This document shows positions 33,221 through 43,636 of a stretch of DNA of 64,000 nucleotides, in pieces. Position 1 is the first letter of the stretch; every line of letters starts with the position of its first letter. The notes below the pieces were generated by a model. The model was not told the origin of the DNA. It was given only the letters and a program-made list of their open reading frames with translations, and did not search any database. Both the position numbers and the translations under genes were made by a program. The stretch comes from Tautonia plasticadhaerens (GTDB lineage: Bacteria; Planctomycetota; Planctomycetia; Isosphaerales; Isosphaeraceae): positions 5,952,001-6,016,000 of the forward strand of contig NZ_CP036426.1 of NCBI RefSeq assembly GCF_007752535.1, in the 5' to 3' direction.

Positions 33221-34524
33221 GTGCAACTTCGTTTCTGTAATTTCCCGGCCCAGCGGCGGGTCAGTCCGGCTCCATCGTCAGGTACCTGCGGTTCGTCTCC
33301 CACTCCTCGCTGATCTCCATGGCCACGGCACTGACGAGGCGCAGCGCCGACGCCTCGTTGGGGAACGGCCCCGCCACCCTCGTCCGCCGCTTGGGCTCCT
33401 CGTTCAGCCGCTCCAGCATGTTGATCGTCCTCAGTCGACGCCGGTGCGACGGCGGCGGGGCGAAGGCCGCCAGCCCCTCCGGCACGTTCTGCTCCAGCCA
33501 CTCGGCCGGCCTCGGGGCCCTGGCCCGATGCCTCTTCACAGCGATGTCGAGTTGCCGCTCGACCTCGGCCCGATACGGGGCGTCGAAGGCCGCCCGCGGG
33601 CTCGCCACGACCTCCTCCCGCATCGAGGGCCTGGGCGCGAAGGCCATGGCGTTCTCGATCAGGTGGAACTGACACCGCTGGCGCAGCACGCCCGTCGGCC
33701 GGGCGGCCGGCGCCTCCTTCGACCCGGCGTGGTCGTCGGCGACGACGAGCTTCACGCCGTGCAGGCCCCGGCCCGCCAGCGAGGCGAGGAAGCCCCGCCA
33801 GAGCGCCTCGGCCTCCGACGGCGAGACGCTCACGCCGGGGATCGACCGCTTGCCCCGCGGGTCGATGCCGATGGCCACCAGGACCGCACAGGAGCGGGCC
33901 CTGGCCGCCGTGCCGGACTTGCTCTTAGCGGGCGTCCAGGATCAAGTAGGGTGTCTCGCCGATCGGCCGGGCCCGCCACTTCTCCAGTTCCCCGTCGAGG
34001 GCCTCGGCGGCCCGGCTGACCTGCGAGCTTGTGACCTCAAGGCCGCGGGGCTTCTCCGTGATGGCGGCGACCTCCCTGGTCGAGACGCCCTGCACGTCCA
34101 TCTCGGCCACTGCCAGCTTCAGGGCCCGCTCGCTCCCGATCCCCTTCCCCAGGGCCGAGGGGTAGGACTCGACGCCTCGGGTCTGGGGGACCTCGACGGT
34201 CAGCGGTCCGATCCGGGTGTGGAACGGCGGGGTCCTGAACCCGTTGGCGTGGCCGGTGCGGTGCTCGGACCGCTGGTAGGGTGCGGCCACGAGGGCGTGG
34301 GCCCGCTCGACCATCATGACCTCGTTGAGCAGGACGGTGACGGCGGAGGCGAGGCCGTCGCAGCCGTGCTCGGCCAGCAGTTCCGCGATCTGGTCCAGGG
34401 CGGTCGTCGGCATCGGGCGGGTCATCGTCGGTCGGCCTCCTTGGTGTTGGTGGGCACCTCCCAAGGGAACCGGCGGTGGCCCGCCGCTTCGAGACCGGGC
34501 GAATTTACAGAAGAGATGATGCAC
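33221..34524 (-). mobile_element. degenerate IS256-family insertion sequence
   Basis: This is a 1304-bp element bounded by imperfect terminal inverted repeats. The left end begins GTGCA at 33221 and runs through TTTCTGTAATTT. The right end reads GTGCATCATCTCTTCTG on the reverse strand from 34524. No target duplication is evident. It contains a broken mutator-type transposase. Confidence 0.7.
33261..34425 (-). pseudogene. IS256 (mutator) transposase, broken by stop and frameshift
   Basis: The N-terminal part starts MTRPMPTTALDQIAELLAEHG and continues EVPQTRGVESYPSALGK to YLILDAR, then a TAA stop. The usual DARYEKVR follows one codon later, and a frame change is needed to reach VAIGIDPRGKRSIPGVSVSP. 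The rest (LHGVKLVVADDHAGSKEA; RCQFHLIENAM) is the catalytic region, ending at 33261. Both a nonsense and a frameshift mutation indicate an inactive element. Confidence 0.75.
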
Positions 34525-34609
34525 TACCATGGAAAAGGACCGCGTACGTCTCAACAATTGCCGGATGTAAGCGGCCGGAACATTCCAATGTCACCGGAAG
34601 GATAGCGCC

Positions 34610-37600
34610 ATGAGCGCCGGCGGTACGGACCAGGTCGGGGGAACACTCCCGCGTCCATACGGCGACGAGGAGCTCGGGCGGCTCTTCCCGGGCGAGAGCG
34701 AGCTCGCGCGGCGGATGCGCTCCTTCGACTGGTCGGCCTCCGACCTCGGCCCGCCCGGTCGCTGGCCGGAGAACCTGCGGACCGCCGTCAGCCTCTGCCT
34801 CACTTCCCGCTTCCCCATCCTGATCTGGTGGGGGCCGGACCTGGACGTCCTCTACAACGACGCCTACATCCCGTTCCTCGGCGGGGCCAAGCACCCGAGC
34901 AGCCTCGGGCGGCCGGGGCGGGAGGTCTGGGCCGAGATCTGGGACACCATCGAGCCGATGCTCGAGGGAGTCCTCCGCACGGGGGCGGCGACCTGGTCGG
35001 ACGACTTCCTGTGCTTCATCGATCGGCACCTCCCGCGTGAGGAGGTCCACATACGCTTCACGTACGGCCCGATCCTCGCGGCCGACGGCCGCACGGTCGA
35101 GGGCGTCTTCTGCCCCTGCACCGAGATCACCGACGAGGTCGTCGGGGCCAGGAGGCTGGAGACGCTCCGCAAGCTCGGCGCCAAGTCGCCGGAGTCGCGC
35201 TCCGTCTGGGCGGCGTGCGACGAGGCGGCGCGGGTGCTCTCGGGGGACCCGCACGACATCCCGTTCGCGGCCATCTACGTCCTCGACGAGGAGGGCGACC
35301 GCGCGAGCCTGGTCGCCTCGGCCGGCCTGCCCGAGGATCATCCGCTCCCGCCCTGGGCGTCGCTGGCCGCGGGCGATGCTACCCCCTGGCCGCTCGCCGC
35401 CGTTCTCCGCACCGGGCGGGCGGAGGAGGTCCAGGACCTGCGCCGGCTCGCCGGGCCTCTCCCCGGCTCGCCCTGGCCGGAGCCACCGAGCCGTGCGGTG
35501 GTCCTGCCGATCCCCGCCCCGAATCATGGCGGACCGGCCGGCCTGCTCGTCCTGGGCATCAGCCCGCGCCGCGTGTGGGACGCCCCCTATCGGGCCTTCT
35601 TCGACCTCGTGGCCGGTCAGATCGGCACGGCGCTGGCCAACGCGGGGGCGCATGAGGCGGAGCGACGCCGGGCCGATGCGCTGGCGGAGGTCGACCGCGC
35701 GAAGACGGCGTTCTTCTCGAACGTCAGCCACGAGTTCCGCACCCCGCTGACCCTCATGCTCGGACCGGTCGAGGACGCCCTCGCCGACGCGGACGGGCCG
35801 CTGACTCCGGGCCAGCGCGAGCGGCTGGAGACGGCCCACCGCAGCGGGCTGCGGCTGCTGAAGCTGGTCAACACCCTGCTGGACTTCTCGCGGATCGAGG
35901 CGGGCCGGGCCCGGGCGTCATACGAGCCGACCGACCTGGCGGCGCTGACCGCGGATCTCGCCAGCAATTTCCGGTCGGCCTGCGAGAAGGCCGGGCTGCG
36001 GCTCGTGGTCGACTGTCCGCCCCTGCCCGAGCCGGTCCTCGTGGACCGCGACATGTGGGAGAAGGTCGTCCTGAACCTGGTCTCCAACGCCTTCAAGTTC
36101 ACCCTCGAGGGGGAGATCGTCATCCGCCTCGGGCCCGTCGGCGGCGCGGTGGAGCTGTCCGTCCGCGACTCCGGGACCGGCATCCCGGCCGGGGAGCTGC
36201 CGCGCATCTTCGAGCGGTTCCACCGGGTCGACGGGGCGCGCGGCCGGACGCACGAGGGGACCGGGATCGGCCTGGCCCTCGTCCACGAGCTGATCCGGCT
36301 CCACGGCGGCTCGGTCCGGGCGGAGAGCACCCTCGGACGGGGCAGCACGTTTGTCGTGTCGGTCCCCCTGGGCAACGCCCATCTGCCCGCCGATTCGGTC
36401 GGGGCGTCCCGCCCGCCGACGGCCACCGCGGTGGGGGCGACCGCCTTCGTCGAGGAGGCGCTCCGCTGGCTGCCCGATGAGGAGGCCTCCCACGCGTCCC
36501 CGAGCACCGCCGGTGACGCACGCGGGGCGTCCCCGACGGCCCGCTCGGCCCCGAAGTCGTCGGGCCTGGGCCCCGCCCCCGAGGGAGGGGATTCGCGCCG
36601 GCCTCGGATCCTCTGGGCCGACGACAACGCGGACATGCGCGACTACGTCCGCCGGCTCCTGGAATCGCGGTACGAGGTGGAGGCCGTGCCGGACGGCGAG
36701 GCGGCCCTGGCCGCGGCCCGGGCGCGCCCGCCGGACCTGGTGCTCTCCGACGTGATGTTGCCGCGACGGGACGGCTTCGGCCTCCTGGGCGCGCTGCGGG
36801 CCGACCCCCGGACGGCCACGATCCCCGTGATCCTGCTGTCGGCGCGGGCCGGCGAGGAGTCGCGCGTGGAGGGCCTTGAGGCCGGCGCCGACGACTACCT
36901 GGTCAAGCCGTTCGGCGCGCGCGAGCTGCTGGCCAGGGTGCACGCCCACCTGGAGATGGATCGGCTCCGCCGGGAGGCGTCGCGTCGCGAGCAGGCGCTG
37001 CTGGAGGAGACCCGGGCGGCCAAGGAGCGCCTCGAGGCCGTGCTCCGGAGCATCAGCGACGGGTTCATTGCCCTCGACCGCGACTGGCTCTACGTGAGCG
37101 TCAACGATCGGGCCTGCGAGAGCATGGGGATGCGCCGGGAGGAGATCCTGGGCCGGAGGATCTGGGACCTCTACCCCGACGCCGTCGGCACGCGCTTCGG
37201 AGCCGAGCTGCGGCGTGCCGCCGCCGGGCGAGAGACCAGGGTCTTCGAGTACCACGACCCGGGGCGGGACCGCTGGTACGAGAACCGGGCGTACCCGTCG
37301 GAGGACGGCCTTTCGATCTTCTTCGCCGAGATCACCGGGCGCAGGCGGGCCGAGGCGGAGCGGGAGCGGCTCGCCCTGCTCGTCGAGAACAGCAACGACT
37401 TCATCGGCATCTGCGACCTCCGGGGGACCCCGACCTTCGCCAACCCGGCGGCCCTGCGGATGGTCGGCCTCGACAGCCTCGAGCAGGTGGAGGGCTCGGC
37501 GATCGGGGCGTTCTTCTTCCCGGAGGACCGGGCGTTCGTCATGAACGACCTCGTCCCCCGGATCATCCGGGAGGGCCAGGCGAAGGCCGAGATCCGGTTC

Positions 37601-39418
37601 CGCCACTTCGTGACCGGCGAGCCGATCTGGACGCTCTTCTCGGCCTTCGCCGTCTCCGACGCGAGCGGGCAATTGGTGGCGCTGGCGACCGTGAGCCGCG
37701 ACGTCACCGAGGAACGCCGCGCCCGCCTGGCGCTGGCCGAGAGCGAGGCGCGGCTCGCCGCCGAGCTGGCGGTCATGAAGCGGCTCCAGGAGCTGAGCAC
37801 CCGGCTGGTCAAGCACGGCGACGGGGCCGGGCTCCTGCCGGAGATCGTCGATGCCGCGATCGGCATCACGGCCGCCGACATGGGGGACGTCCAGCTCTAT
37901 GACGTGACGTCCGACTCGTTGCGGATCGTGGCCAGCCGCGGATTCGGGCCCGAGGACCTCGAGGTTTTAGCGGTCATCCGCCGGGGCGAGAGCACCTGCG
38001 GCACGGCCCTCGAGCGCGGCGAGCGGGTGGTGGTCGGTGACGTCACCGCCAGCCCCATCTTCGACGGCAATCCCATCCTGGGTACGATCCTCGCGGCCGG
38101 CATCCGGGCGCTCCAGTCGACCCCCCTGATCAGCCGGTCGGGCCGGCTCGTCGGCATGCTGTCCACCCACTATCGCTCCCCGCGATCCCCCGCCGGGCGG
38201 GACCTGCACATCCTCGACCTCGCGGCCCGCCAGGCCGCCGACTGGATCGAGCGGACGCAGGCCGAGGCGGCCCTGCGGGAGAGCGAGGCCCGATTCCGCA
38301 ACATGGCCGACCACGCCCCGGTGATGATCTGGGTCACGGACCCCGCGGGGGCCTGCAACTACCTGAACGAGCGGTGGTGCCATTTCACCGGCACTTCCCC
38401 GGGGCAGAGCTTCGACCTCGGCTGGCTGGACGCGGTCCACCCCGACGACCGCGAGATGGCCGGCTCGGCCTTCCGGGCCGCGAACGCGGGGAACGAGACC
38501 TTCCGCGTGGAGTACCGGCTCAGGCGACACGACGGCGCGTACCGTTGGGTCATCGACTCGGCCGCCCCCCGGTTCGCGCCGGATGGCGCGTACCTCGGGT
38601 ATATCGGCTCGGTCCTCGACGTCACGGACGAGAAGCGGGCCGAGGAGGAGATCCGCCGGGCTCGCGACGAGCTGGATCTGCGGGTCCGCGAGCGGACGGC
38701 CGCGCTGTCGGAGGCGCTCGCGGCCCTCGGGCGGCAGGAGGAGGTCCGCAAGGAGCTGCTCCGGCGGGTCGTGACGGTCCAGGAGGACGAGCGGCGGAGG
38801 ATCTCCCGCGAGCTGCACGACCAGATGGGCCAGCAGCTCACGGCCCTGATGCTCCGCCTGCAGCTGGCCAAGGACGCGGCGGGCGAGGACTCCCCCCTCC
38901 GGGAACCGCTCCGGTGGCTGGAGGGCCAGGCCGCCCTGATCAGCCGGGACGTCCATCGCGTGGCCCTGGAACTGCGCCCCCCCGCGCTCGACGACCTCGG
39001 CCTCCCGGAGGCGCTGGCGCAGTACGCCGACGAGTGGACGCGGCGGTCAGGGGTCGCCGCGGAGCTGAGGGTCAACGGCCTCGTCGAGGGGCGGCTGCCG
39101 CCGCTCGTCGAGACGACGATCTACCGGGCGGTCCAGGAGGCGATGACCAACGTCCTGAAGCACGCCGGGGCGACCCGCGTCTTCGTCACCCTCAACCGGC
39201 TGAAGGATTCCGCCTCGGTCATCATCGAGGACGACGGCAAGGGCTTCGACGGCGAGGGGGCGATGGAATCCGACACCCGAGCCCGGCTCGGCCTGATCGG
39301 CATGAGGGAGCGGGTGGCGTTCGCGGGGGGTACACTGGCGATCGAGTCGAGCCCGGGGGCGGGGACCAGCGTCCTGATCCGCATCCCGCTCCCGTCCCCC
39401 GAGGAGGGGCAACGATGA
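34610..39418 (+). CDS. hybrid sensor kinase with two histidine-kinase cores
   Basis: The 1602-residue cytoplasmic protein has no membrane segment. Order: PAS-like (about 67-180), GAF-like (180-345), HisKA with SHEFRTPLTL (H374), HATPase (DSGTGIPAGELPRIFERF near 520), receiver domain with D714 (LVLSDVML). It continues with PAS (808-911), PAS (924-1037), GAF (1061-1221) and PAS (1227-1341). A second kinase core of the HisKA_3/NarX type has ERRRISRELHDQMGQQL (H1403) and an HATPase (EDDGKGF near 1540). The gene overlaps the LuxR-type regulator by ATGA, which should receive phosphate from the second core. The coexistence of two kinase classes in one chain is unusual. Confidence 0.85.
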   Translation: MSAGGTDQVGGTLPRPYGDEELGRLFPGESELARRMRSFDWSASDLGPPGRWPENLRTAVSLCLTSRFPILIWWGPDLDVLYNDAYIPFLGGAKHPSSLGRPGREVWAEIWDTIEPMLEGVLRTGAATWSDDFLCFIDRHLPREEVHIRFTYGPILAADGRTVEGVFCPCTEITDEVVGARRLETLRKLGAKSPESRSVWAACDEAARVLSGDPHDIPFAAIYVLDEEGDRASLVASAGLPEDHPLPPWASLAAGDATPWPLAAVLRTGRAEEVQDLRRLAGPLPGSPWPEPPSRAVVLPIPAPNHGGPAGLLVLGISPRRVWDAPYRAFFDLVAGQIGTALANAGAHEAERRRADALAEVDRAKTAFFSNVSHEFRTPLTLMLGPVEDALADADGPLTPGQRERLETAHRSGLRLLKLVNTLLDFSRIEAGRARASYEPTDLAALTADLASNFRSACEKAGLRLVVDCPPLPEPVLVDRDMWEKVVLNLVSNAFKFTLEGEIVIRLGPVGGAVELSVRDSGTGIPAGELPRIFERFHRVDGARGRTHEGTGIGLALVHELIRLHGGSVRAESTLGRGSTFVVSVPLGNAHLPADSVGASRPPTATAVGATAFVEEALRWLPDEEASHASPSTAGDARGASPTARSAPKSSGLGPAPEGGDSRRPRILWADDNADMRDYVRRLLESRYEVEAVPDGEAALAAARARPPDLVLSDVMLPRRDGFGLLGALRADPRTATIPVILLSARAGEESRVEGLEAGADDYLVKPFGARELLARVHAHLEMDRLRREASRREQALLEETRAAKERLEAVLRSISDGFIALDRDWLYVSVNDRACESMGMRREEILGRRIWDLYPDAVGTRFGAELRRAAAGRETRVFEYHDPGRDRWYENRAYPSEDGLSIFFAEITGRRRAEAERERLALLVENSNDFIGICDLRGTPTFANPAALRMVGLDSLEQVEGSAIGAFFFPEDRAFVMNDLVPRIIREGQAKAEIRFRHFVTGEPIWTLFSAFAVSDASGQLVALATVSRDVTEERRARLALAESEARLAAELAVMKRLQELSTRLVKHGDGAGLLPEIVDAAIGITAADMGDVQLYDVTSDSLRIVASRGFGPEDLEVLAVIRRGESTCGTALERGERVVVGDVTASPIFDGNPILGTILAAGIRALQSTPLISRSGRLVGMLSTHYRSPRSPAGRDLHILDLAARQAADWIERTQAEAALRESEARFRNMADHAPVMIWVTDPAGACNYLNERWCHFTGTSPGQSFDLGWLDAVHPDDREMAGSAFRAANAGNETFRVEYRLRRHDGAYRWVIDSAAPRFAPDGAYLGYIGSVLDVTDEKRAEEEIRRARDELDLRVRERTAALSEALAALGRQEEVRKELLRRVVTVQEDERRRISRELHDQMGQQLTALMLRLQLAKDAAGEDSPLREPLRWLEGQAALISRDVHRVALELRPPALDDLGLPEALAQYADEWTRRSGVAAELRVNGLVEGRLPPLVETTIYRAVQEAMTNVLKHAGATRVFVTLNRLKDSASVIIEDDGKGFDGEGAMESDTRARLGLIGMRERVAFAGGTLAIESSPGAGTSVLIRIPLPSPEEGQR

Positions 39419-40065
39419 CCAGGATACGCGTGCTCCTGGCCGAGGACCACGCCATCGTCCGCGAGGGCCTCCGGGCATTGCTCGACGCCCAGCCCGATCT
39501 GGAAGTGGTGGGCGAGGCGGCCGATGGCCGCGAGGCGATGGACGCCGTCAAGGCGCTGGGGCCCGACGTGGTGGTCATGGACATCTCGATGCCCGGCCTG
39601 AATGGGGCGCGGGCCACCGAGGCGATCCGGCGGGACTGCCCCGGGACGCGGGTTCTCGCGCTGACCATGCACGAGGACAAGGGGTATCTCCGCCAGCTCG
39701 TCCAGGCGGGCGCCTCTGGCTATCTGCTGAAGCGGGCCGCGTCGCAGGAACTCATCCACGCGCTGCGCGCGGTCGCGGCGGGCGGGACTTATCTCGATCC
39801 GGCGCTGGCGGGCGATGTCCTCGTGGGCTTTGCCGGCAAGGTTGCGGGCCGGGGCTCGAGGCGGGAGGACGAGCTGAGCGAACGTGAGGCGGAGGTGGTC
39901 CGGCTGATCGCGCGGGGCTTCAGCAACAAGGAGATTGCGGCCCAGCTCGATCTCAGCTCGAAGACGGTGGAGACCTACAAGGCCCGGTCGCTGGAGAAGC
40001 TCGGCCTCACGAGCCGGTCGGACCTGGTGAGCTACGCCGTGCAGCGGGGCTGGATGGACGTCTGA
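39415..40065 (+). CDS. LuxR/NarL-type response regulator
   Basis: The 216-residue protein has a receiver domain with acidic pocket E10/D11 and phosphoacceptor D56 (VVMDISMPG). A LuxR C-terminal helix-turn-helix follows: ELSEREAEVVRLIARGFSNKEIAAQL then SKTVETYKARSLEKL. The ATG overlaps the kinase stop, so translation is coupled. The NarL-type DNA-binding domain matches the HisKA_3 core of the kinase. Targets are unknown. Confidence 0.9.
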   Translation: MTRIRVLLAEDHAIVREGLRALLDAQPDLEVVGEAADGREAMDAVKALGPDVVVMDISMPGLNGARATEAIRRDCPGTRVLALTMHEDKGYLRQLVQAGASGYLLKRAASQELIHALRAVAAGGTYLDPALAGDVLVGFAGKVAGRGSRREDELSEREAEVVRLIARGFSNKEIAAQLDLSSKTVETYKARSLEKLGLTSRSDLVSYAVQRGWMDV

Positions 40066-40459
40066 GCCGGCTGTCAGCGGGCGCCCCAGGCCGGTTTCCT
40101 GCCAATCCCGATCCCGCCCCGCCTCGTGCAACCGGTCGCCTCCGCCTGATCCCCGAGCGGAGAGCCCGGCCCGTGCCGCGCCGCCGCGGCATCCGCTGCG
40201 GGACTGAGAGGGCTGGGCGGCGGCGCGGCCGGGCGGGGCATTCGGCCGGGCTCGTGTCATCCACGGTCCTACAACATTTCTCGGAAACTGCTGACGCCCT
40301 GGGGCGGCGCGACGGCCCGCGGATCGCAGAGAACTCGGCCCTGTGTCGGACATCCCGTGTCTCGCGACCGCGGGGGATCGAGCGGGACGCGTGACGACAC
40401 CGGACGATTCGGGGGCCGCAGGCCGCGACATTCCACCAGGATTTCACAACCGGTGCGTC
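40066..40459. other. intergenic region after the regulator
   Basis: This 394-bp region has no supported gene, repeats or clear terminator. Short frames here are GC-rich shadows. Confidence 0.3.
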
Positions 40460-40896
40460 ATGAAAGCATTCGCTCTGGCATGGCTCCCCTACGTCCTTGC
40501 CCTGGCCCGGATGCCGTCGCCTCGACTGCGTGAGCGTCGACACCCTGGTCGACGCCCGCATCGACGACTCCCGGGTGGCGAGCACGGTCCAGGACCACGG
40601 CGAGAAGGGCCGTCCGACGGCCTGGAGTCGGACGACCGGGGGCGGATCTACGCGACGAACGACGAGCAGAATCTCGTGGTCCGCCGCTCGCCCGACGGCC
40701 GTTTCGAGACGCTGGTCCACGACCCGCGCGTGCTCTGGCCGGATACGCTGTCGGTGGCCCGCGACGGGCACCTCGACTTCACCTCCAGTCAGCTCCACCA
40801 CCAGGCACGCGATCACGAGGGGAAGGACCTGCGGCAGAGGCCGTACGTGCGCTTCGCGTCAAGACCGCCGACGGGCCGGTGCGGCTGACTCGCTGA
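40460..40896 (+). pseudogene. gluconolactonase/royal-jelly-like protein remnant
   Basis: The frame from ATG 40460 reads a signal-like MKAFALAWLPYVLALA. The conserved segments DDRGRIYATNDEQNLVVRR and FETLVHDPRVLWPDTLSVARD are in this frame. The preceding part (VDTLVDARIDDSRVASTV) and the end (RVKTADGPVRLTR) are in other frames. At least two frameshifts are needed to join them. The family is SMP-30/MRJP-like beta-propeller, and the propeller is mostly missing. Confidence 0.55.
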
Positions 40897-41029
40897 GGGA
40901 CGCCGGGAGCCGGCATGACTCGCGGGCGTAACGAACCCCCAGGAGCCCGGGGGGGGACGCGTCGATGTGACCGACTTGACACCAATGGATCGCGGGGCGG
41001 CCCCGGGAGCCCCGTCGGGAGGAGGAGAC

Positions 41030-41824
41030 ATGGCGACGACGAATGTGCTGTTCCGGGAAACTCCCGTGACGACGGGCGGGACCCGGCACCTCTCCCTGAG
41101 GGAGGCGGGTCGAAGGACGTCGGGGGCCAACGTCGGCCAGGCCGAGCGCGTCGCCTCGGCGGCCCTCGGCGGGACGTTACTCCTGCTCGGGCTCGGCCGG
41201 CGTTCGCTCGGCGGGGCGGCGGTGGCCGCCCTCGGCGGCGGGCTCGTCTACCGGGCCGCCACCGGGCACTGCCATCTCTACGAGGCGCTCGGGGTCGACA
41301 CCGCCGCCGACCGCGGGGCGGCGGCCGGGGCCTCGGAGGACTCCCCGGAGGCGGTGGTCGCGATCACGATCGGCAAGCCCGCCGAGGACCTCGAACGCCT
41401 CTGGCGCGATCCGCGGACCCTGACGCGGATCACCTCCGGGTTCGCCGAGGTGACGCCCGCGGGCGACGGCCGCATGCGCTGGAAGGTCCGGGGCCCGCTC
41501 GGGCGGGACTTCGAGTGGGACACGCAGGTCGTCGAGGACCGGCCGGGTTCGGGGCAGCGCTGGCAGTCGGTCGACGGGGCGTCCCTGCCGAGCGAGGGTG
41601 AGATCCACTTCCGCCCCGCGCCGGGCGACCGGGGTACGGAGGTCACCCTCCGCATCCGCTTCAACATGCCGGGCGGGGCCCTCGGCCTGGCGGCCGCCAA
41701 GCTCCTGGGCTTCGTGCCCAAACTGTTCGCCGAGCGGGCGATCCACTACTTCCGGGCCCTGGCCGAGACGGGCGAGATCCCCACCACCGAACGGCAGCCG
41801 GCCGCACGCGCCGACACCCGCTGA
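41030..41824 (+). CDS. DUF2892-SRPBCC fusion protein
   Basis: The 264-residue protein starts at ATG 41030 with GGAGGAG upstream. Residues ~30-80 form two hydrophobic helices (VASAALGGTLLLLGLGRR; GGAAVAALGGGLVYRAATGH) typical of DUF2892/YgaP-TM. From about residue 105 a SRPBCC (cyclase/dehydrase-like) ligand-binding domain follows (VAITIGKPAEDLERLWRDP; FRPAPGDRGTEVTLRI). Seven bp before an alcohol dehydrogenase, it starts a probable operon. It may be a membrane-anchored lipid or stress protein. Confidence 0.75.
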   Translation: MATTNVLFRETPVTTGGTRHLSLREAGRRTSGANVGQAERVASAALGGTLLLLGLGRRSLGGAAVAALGGGLVYRAATGHCHLYEALGVDTAADRGAAAGASEDSPEAVVAITIGKPAEDLERLWRDPRTLTRITSGFAEVTPAGDGRMRWKVRGPLGRDFEWDTQVVEDRPGSGQRWQSVDGASLPSEGEIHFRPAPGDRGTEVTLRIRFNMPGGALGLAAAKLLGFVPKLFAERAIHYFRALAETGEIPTTERQPAARADTR

Positions 41825-41831
41825 GGAGGAC

Positions 41832-43007
41832 ATGCCGATGCGAGCGCTCTACTGGAACGGCGTGAACGACCTGCGGGTCGGGACCGTCCCCGACCCGACG
41901 ATCGTCAACCCCCACGACGCCATCCTGAAGGTGAGCCTCTCGACCACCTGCGGCTCGGACCTGCATTTCATCGACGGCTACCTGCCGACCATGAAGCCCG
42001 GCGACGTCATCGGCCACGAGTTCATGGGCGAGGTGGTGGAGACCGGCCCCGAGGTCAGGAAGGTCAAGGTGGGCGACCGCGTGGTCGTCCCGTCGTTCAT
42101 CGTCTGCGGCGAGTGCTGGTACTGCCAGCACCAGCTCTTCTCGCTCTGCGACAACACGCACCCGAAGCCCGAGCTGCAGGTGCCGATGTTCGGCTACGCG
42201 ACGGCCGGCATCTACGGCTACACCCACGCCTTCGGCGGCTACGCCGGGTCGCACGCCGAGTACGTCCGGGTGCCCTTCGCCGACAACGACTGCTTCCACG
42301 CCCCCGAGGGCGTGCCCGACGACCAGGTGCTCTTCCTCTCCGACGCCGCCCCCACCGGATACATGGGCGCCGACTTCTGCAACATCCAGCCCGGCGACAC
42401 GATCGCGGTCTGGGGCTGCGGCGGCGTCGGTCTCATGGCGCAGCGGAGCGCCTACCTGCTGGGGGCCGAGCGGGTGATCGCCATCGATCGCCTCCCCGAG
42501 CGGCTCCGGCTGGCCCGGGAGAAGTGCGGCTCCGAGACCATCAATTACATGGAAGTCGACAGCGTCGTCGAGACGCTCAAGGAGATGACCGGCGGCCGCG
42601 GGCCCGACGCCTGCATCGACGCCGTGGGCATGGAGGCGCACGGGACCGGCATCCAGCACGCCTACGACAGCGTCAAGCAGGCGCTGCACCTCCAGACCGA
42701 CCGGGGGACGGCGCTGCGCGAGGCGATCATGGCCGTGCGCAAGGGCGGGATCCTCTCGATCCTCGGCGTCTACATGCTGATGGACAAGTTCCCCATCGGC
42801 GCGATCATGAACAAGGGGCTCACCGTGCGGACGGCCCAGCAGCACGGGCAGAAGTACTTGCCGCGCCTGCTGGAGCACGCGGCGAAGGGGGAGCTCGACC
42901 CGTCGTTCCTGGCGACGCACCGGTTCTCGCTCGAGGACGGGCCGCGCGGCTATGCGATGTTCAAGAACAAGGAGGACGGCTGCGTCCGCTCGGTCTTCGC
43001 GCCGTGA
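41832..43007 (+). CDS. zinc-dependent alcohol dehydrogenase 1
   Basis: The 391-residue medium-chain dehydrogenase has the catalytic-zinc region [13 protein letters not shown] and GHEFMGEV. The structural-zinc Cys4 motif is [15 protein letters not shown] (C-x2-C-x2-C-x7-C), and the nucleotide loop is WGCGGVGLM. The long form resembles glutathione-independent formaldehyde dehydrogenase-type enzymes; the substrate is not certain. It is tightly linked to the SRPBCC gene and followed by a related dehydrogenase, which suggests a detoxification operon. Confidence 0.85.
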   Translation: MPMRALYWNGVNDLRVGTVPDPTIVNPHDAILKVSLSTTCGSDLHFIDGYLPTMKPGDVIGHEFMGEVVETGPEVRKVKVGDRVVVPSFIVCGECWYCQHQLFSLCDNTHPKPELQVPMFGYATAGIYGYTHAFGGYAGSHAEYVRVPFADNDCFHAPEGVPDDQVLFLSDAAPTGYMGADFCNIQPGDTIAVWGCGGVGLMAQRSAYLLGAERVIAIDRLPERLRLAREKCGSETINYMEVDSVVETLKEMTGGRGPDACIDAVGMEAHGTGIQHAYDSVKQALHLQTDRGTALREAIMAVRKGGILSILGVYMLMDKFPIGAIMNKGLTVRTAQQHGQKYLPRLLEHAAKGELDPSFLATHRFSLEDGPRGYAMFKNKEDGCVRSVFAP

Positions 43008-43030
43008 CGGACGCGCCTTGCAGCCCTCGG

Positions 43031-43051
43031 ACGCCTCGCGGCCCGAGGCGT
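43031..43051 (+). terminator. hairpin after alcohol dehydrogenase 1
   Basis: ACGCCTCG (43031-43038) pairs perfectly with CGAGGCGT (43044-43051). It lies 23 bp after the dehydrogenase stop and 25 bp before the next start, without a U-tract. It may be a partial terminator or an RNA-stability hairpin. Confidence 0.4.
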
Positions 43052-43076
43052 ATCTCAAGCACCATGGGGGCAGAGC

Positions 43077-43523
43077 ATGAACGAGATGAACGTGGCTCGC
43101 GGGCTGGGGTGGTTCAGCCTCGGCCTGGGCCTGGCCGAGATCGTGGCGGGCCGGGAGATCGGCCGCACGCTCGGGATGGAGGACCGCACCTGGCTGATCC
43201 GGGCCTACGGGATCCGCGAGATCGTTTCGGGCGTCGCCATCTTCTCGCAGGACACGCCCCGGGCCGGCGTGTGGTCGCGGGTCGCCGGAGACGTCCTCGA
43301 CCTCGCGACGCTGGCCTCGGCCTGCACGGACGACAACCCGAAGCGCGCCAACGTGGCCGCGGCCATCGTGTCGATCGCCGGGATCACGTGGGTCGACTAC
43401 TGGTGCGCGAAGCGGCTCCACAGCGGCCGGCCGCACGCGTCCTACCGCGTCCATCAGCAGTATGTCGCCGACGGGCCGAGCCGCCGCAACGCCTCGGGAG
43501 AATTCCCGGCGGCCCACCGGTAG
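43077..43523 (+). CDS. small membrane protein
   Basis: The 148-residue protein has hydrophobic helices near the N-terminus ([16 protein letters not shown]) and centre ([19 protein letters not shown]), plus [12 protein letters not shown]. It resembles conserved membrane proteins found beside SRPBCC and dehydrogenase genes. The polar C-terminal tail ([19 protein letters not shown]) is probably soluble. It shares the operon orientation. No function is assigned. Confidence 0.65.
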   Translation: MNEMNVARGLGWFSLGLGLAEIVAGREIGRTLGMEDRTWLIRAYGIREIVSGVAIFSQDTPRAGVWSRVAGDVLDLATLASACTDDNPKRANVAAAIVSIAGITWVDYWCAKRLHSGRPHASYRVHQQYVADGPSRRNASGEFPAAHR

Positions 43524-43636
43524 GCGCTTCCGGGGCCGCCCCCGCCGGGGTCAGACCGGGCTTCGGCCGGTGCGGCGGCCCACTCGCCAGCGGCGATCAC
43601 CCGAACTCCGAGGCCCCCAACACGAGAGGAGCACCC

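Noticed and set aside
35918-37816. Minus-strand open frame inside the hybrid kinase
   Set aside because: Shadow of the kinase gene, which has all catalytic motifs in its own frame.
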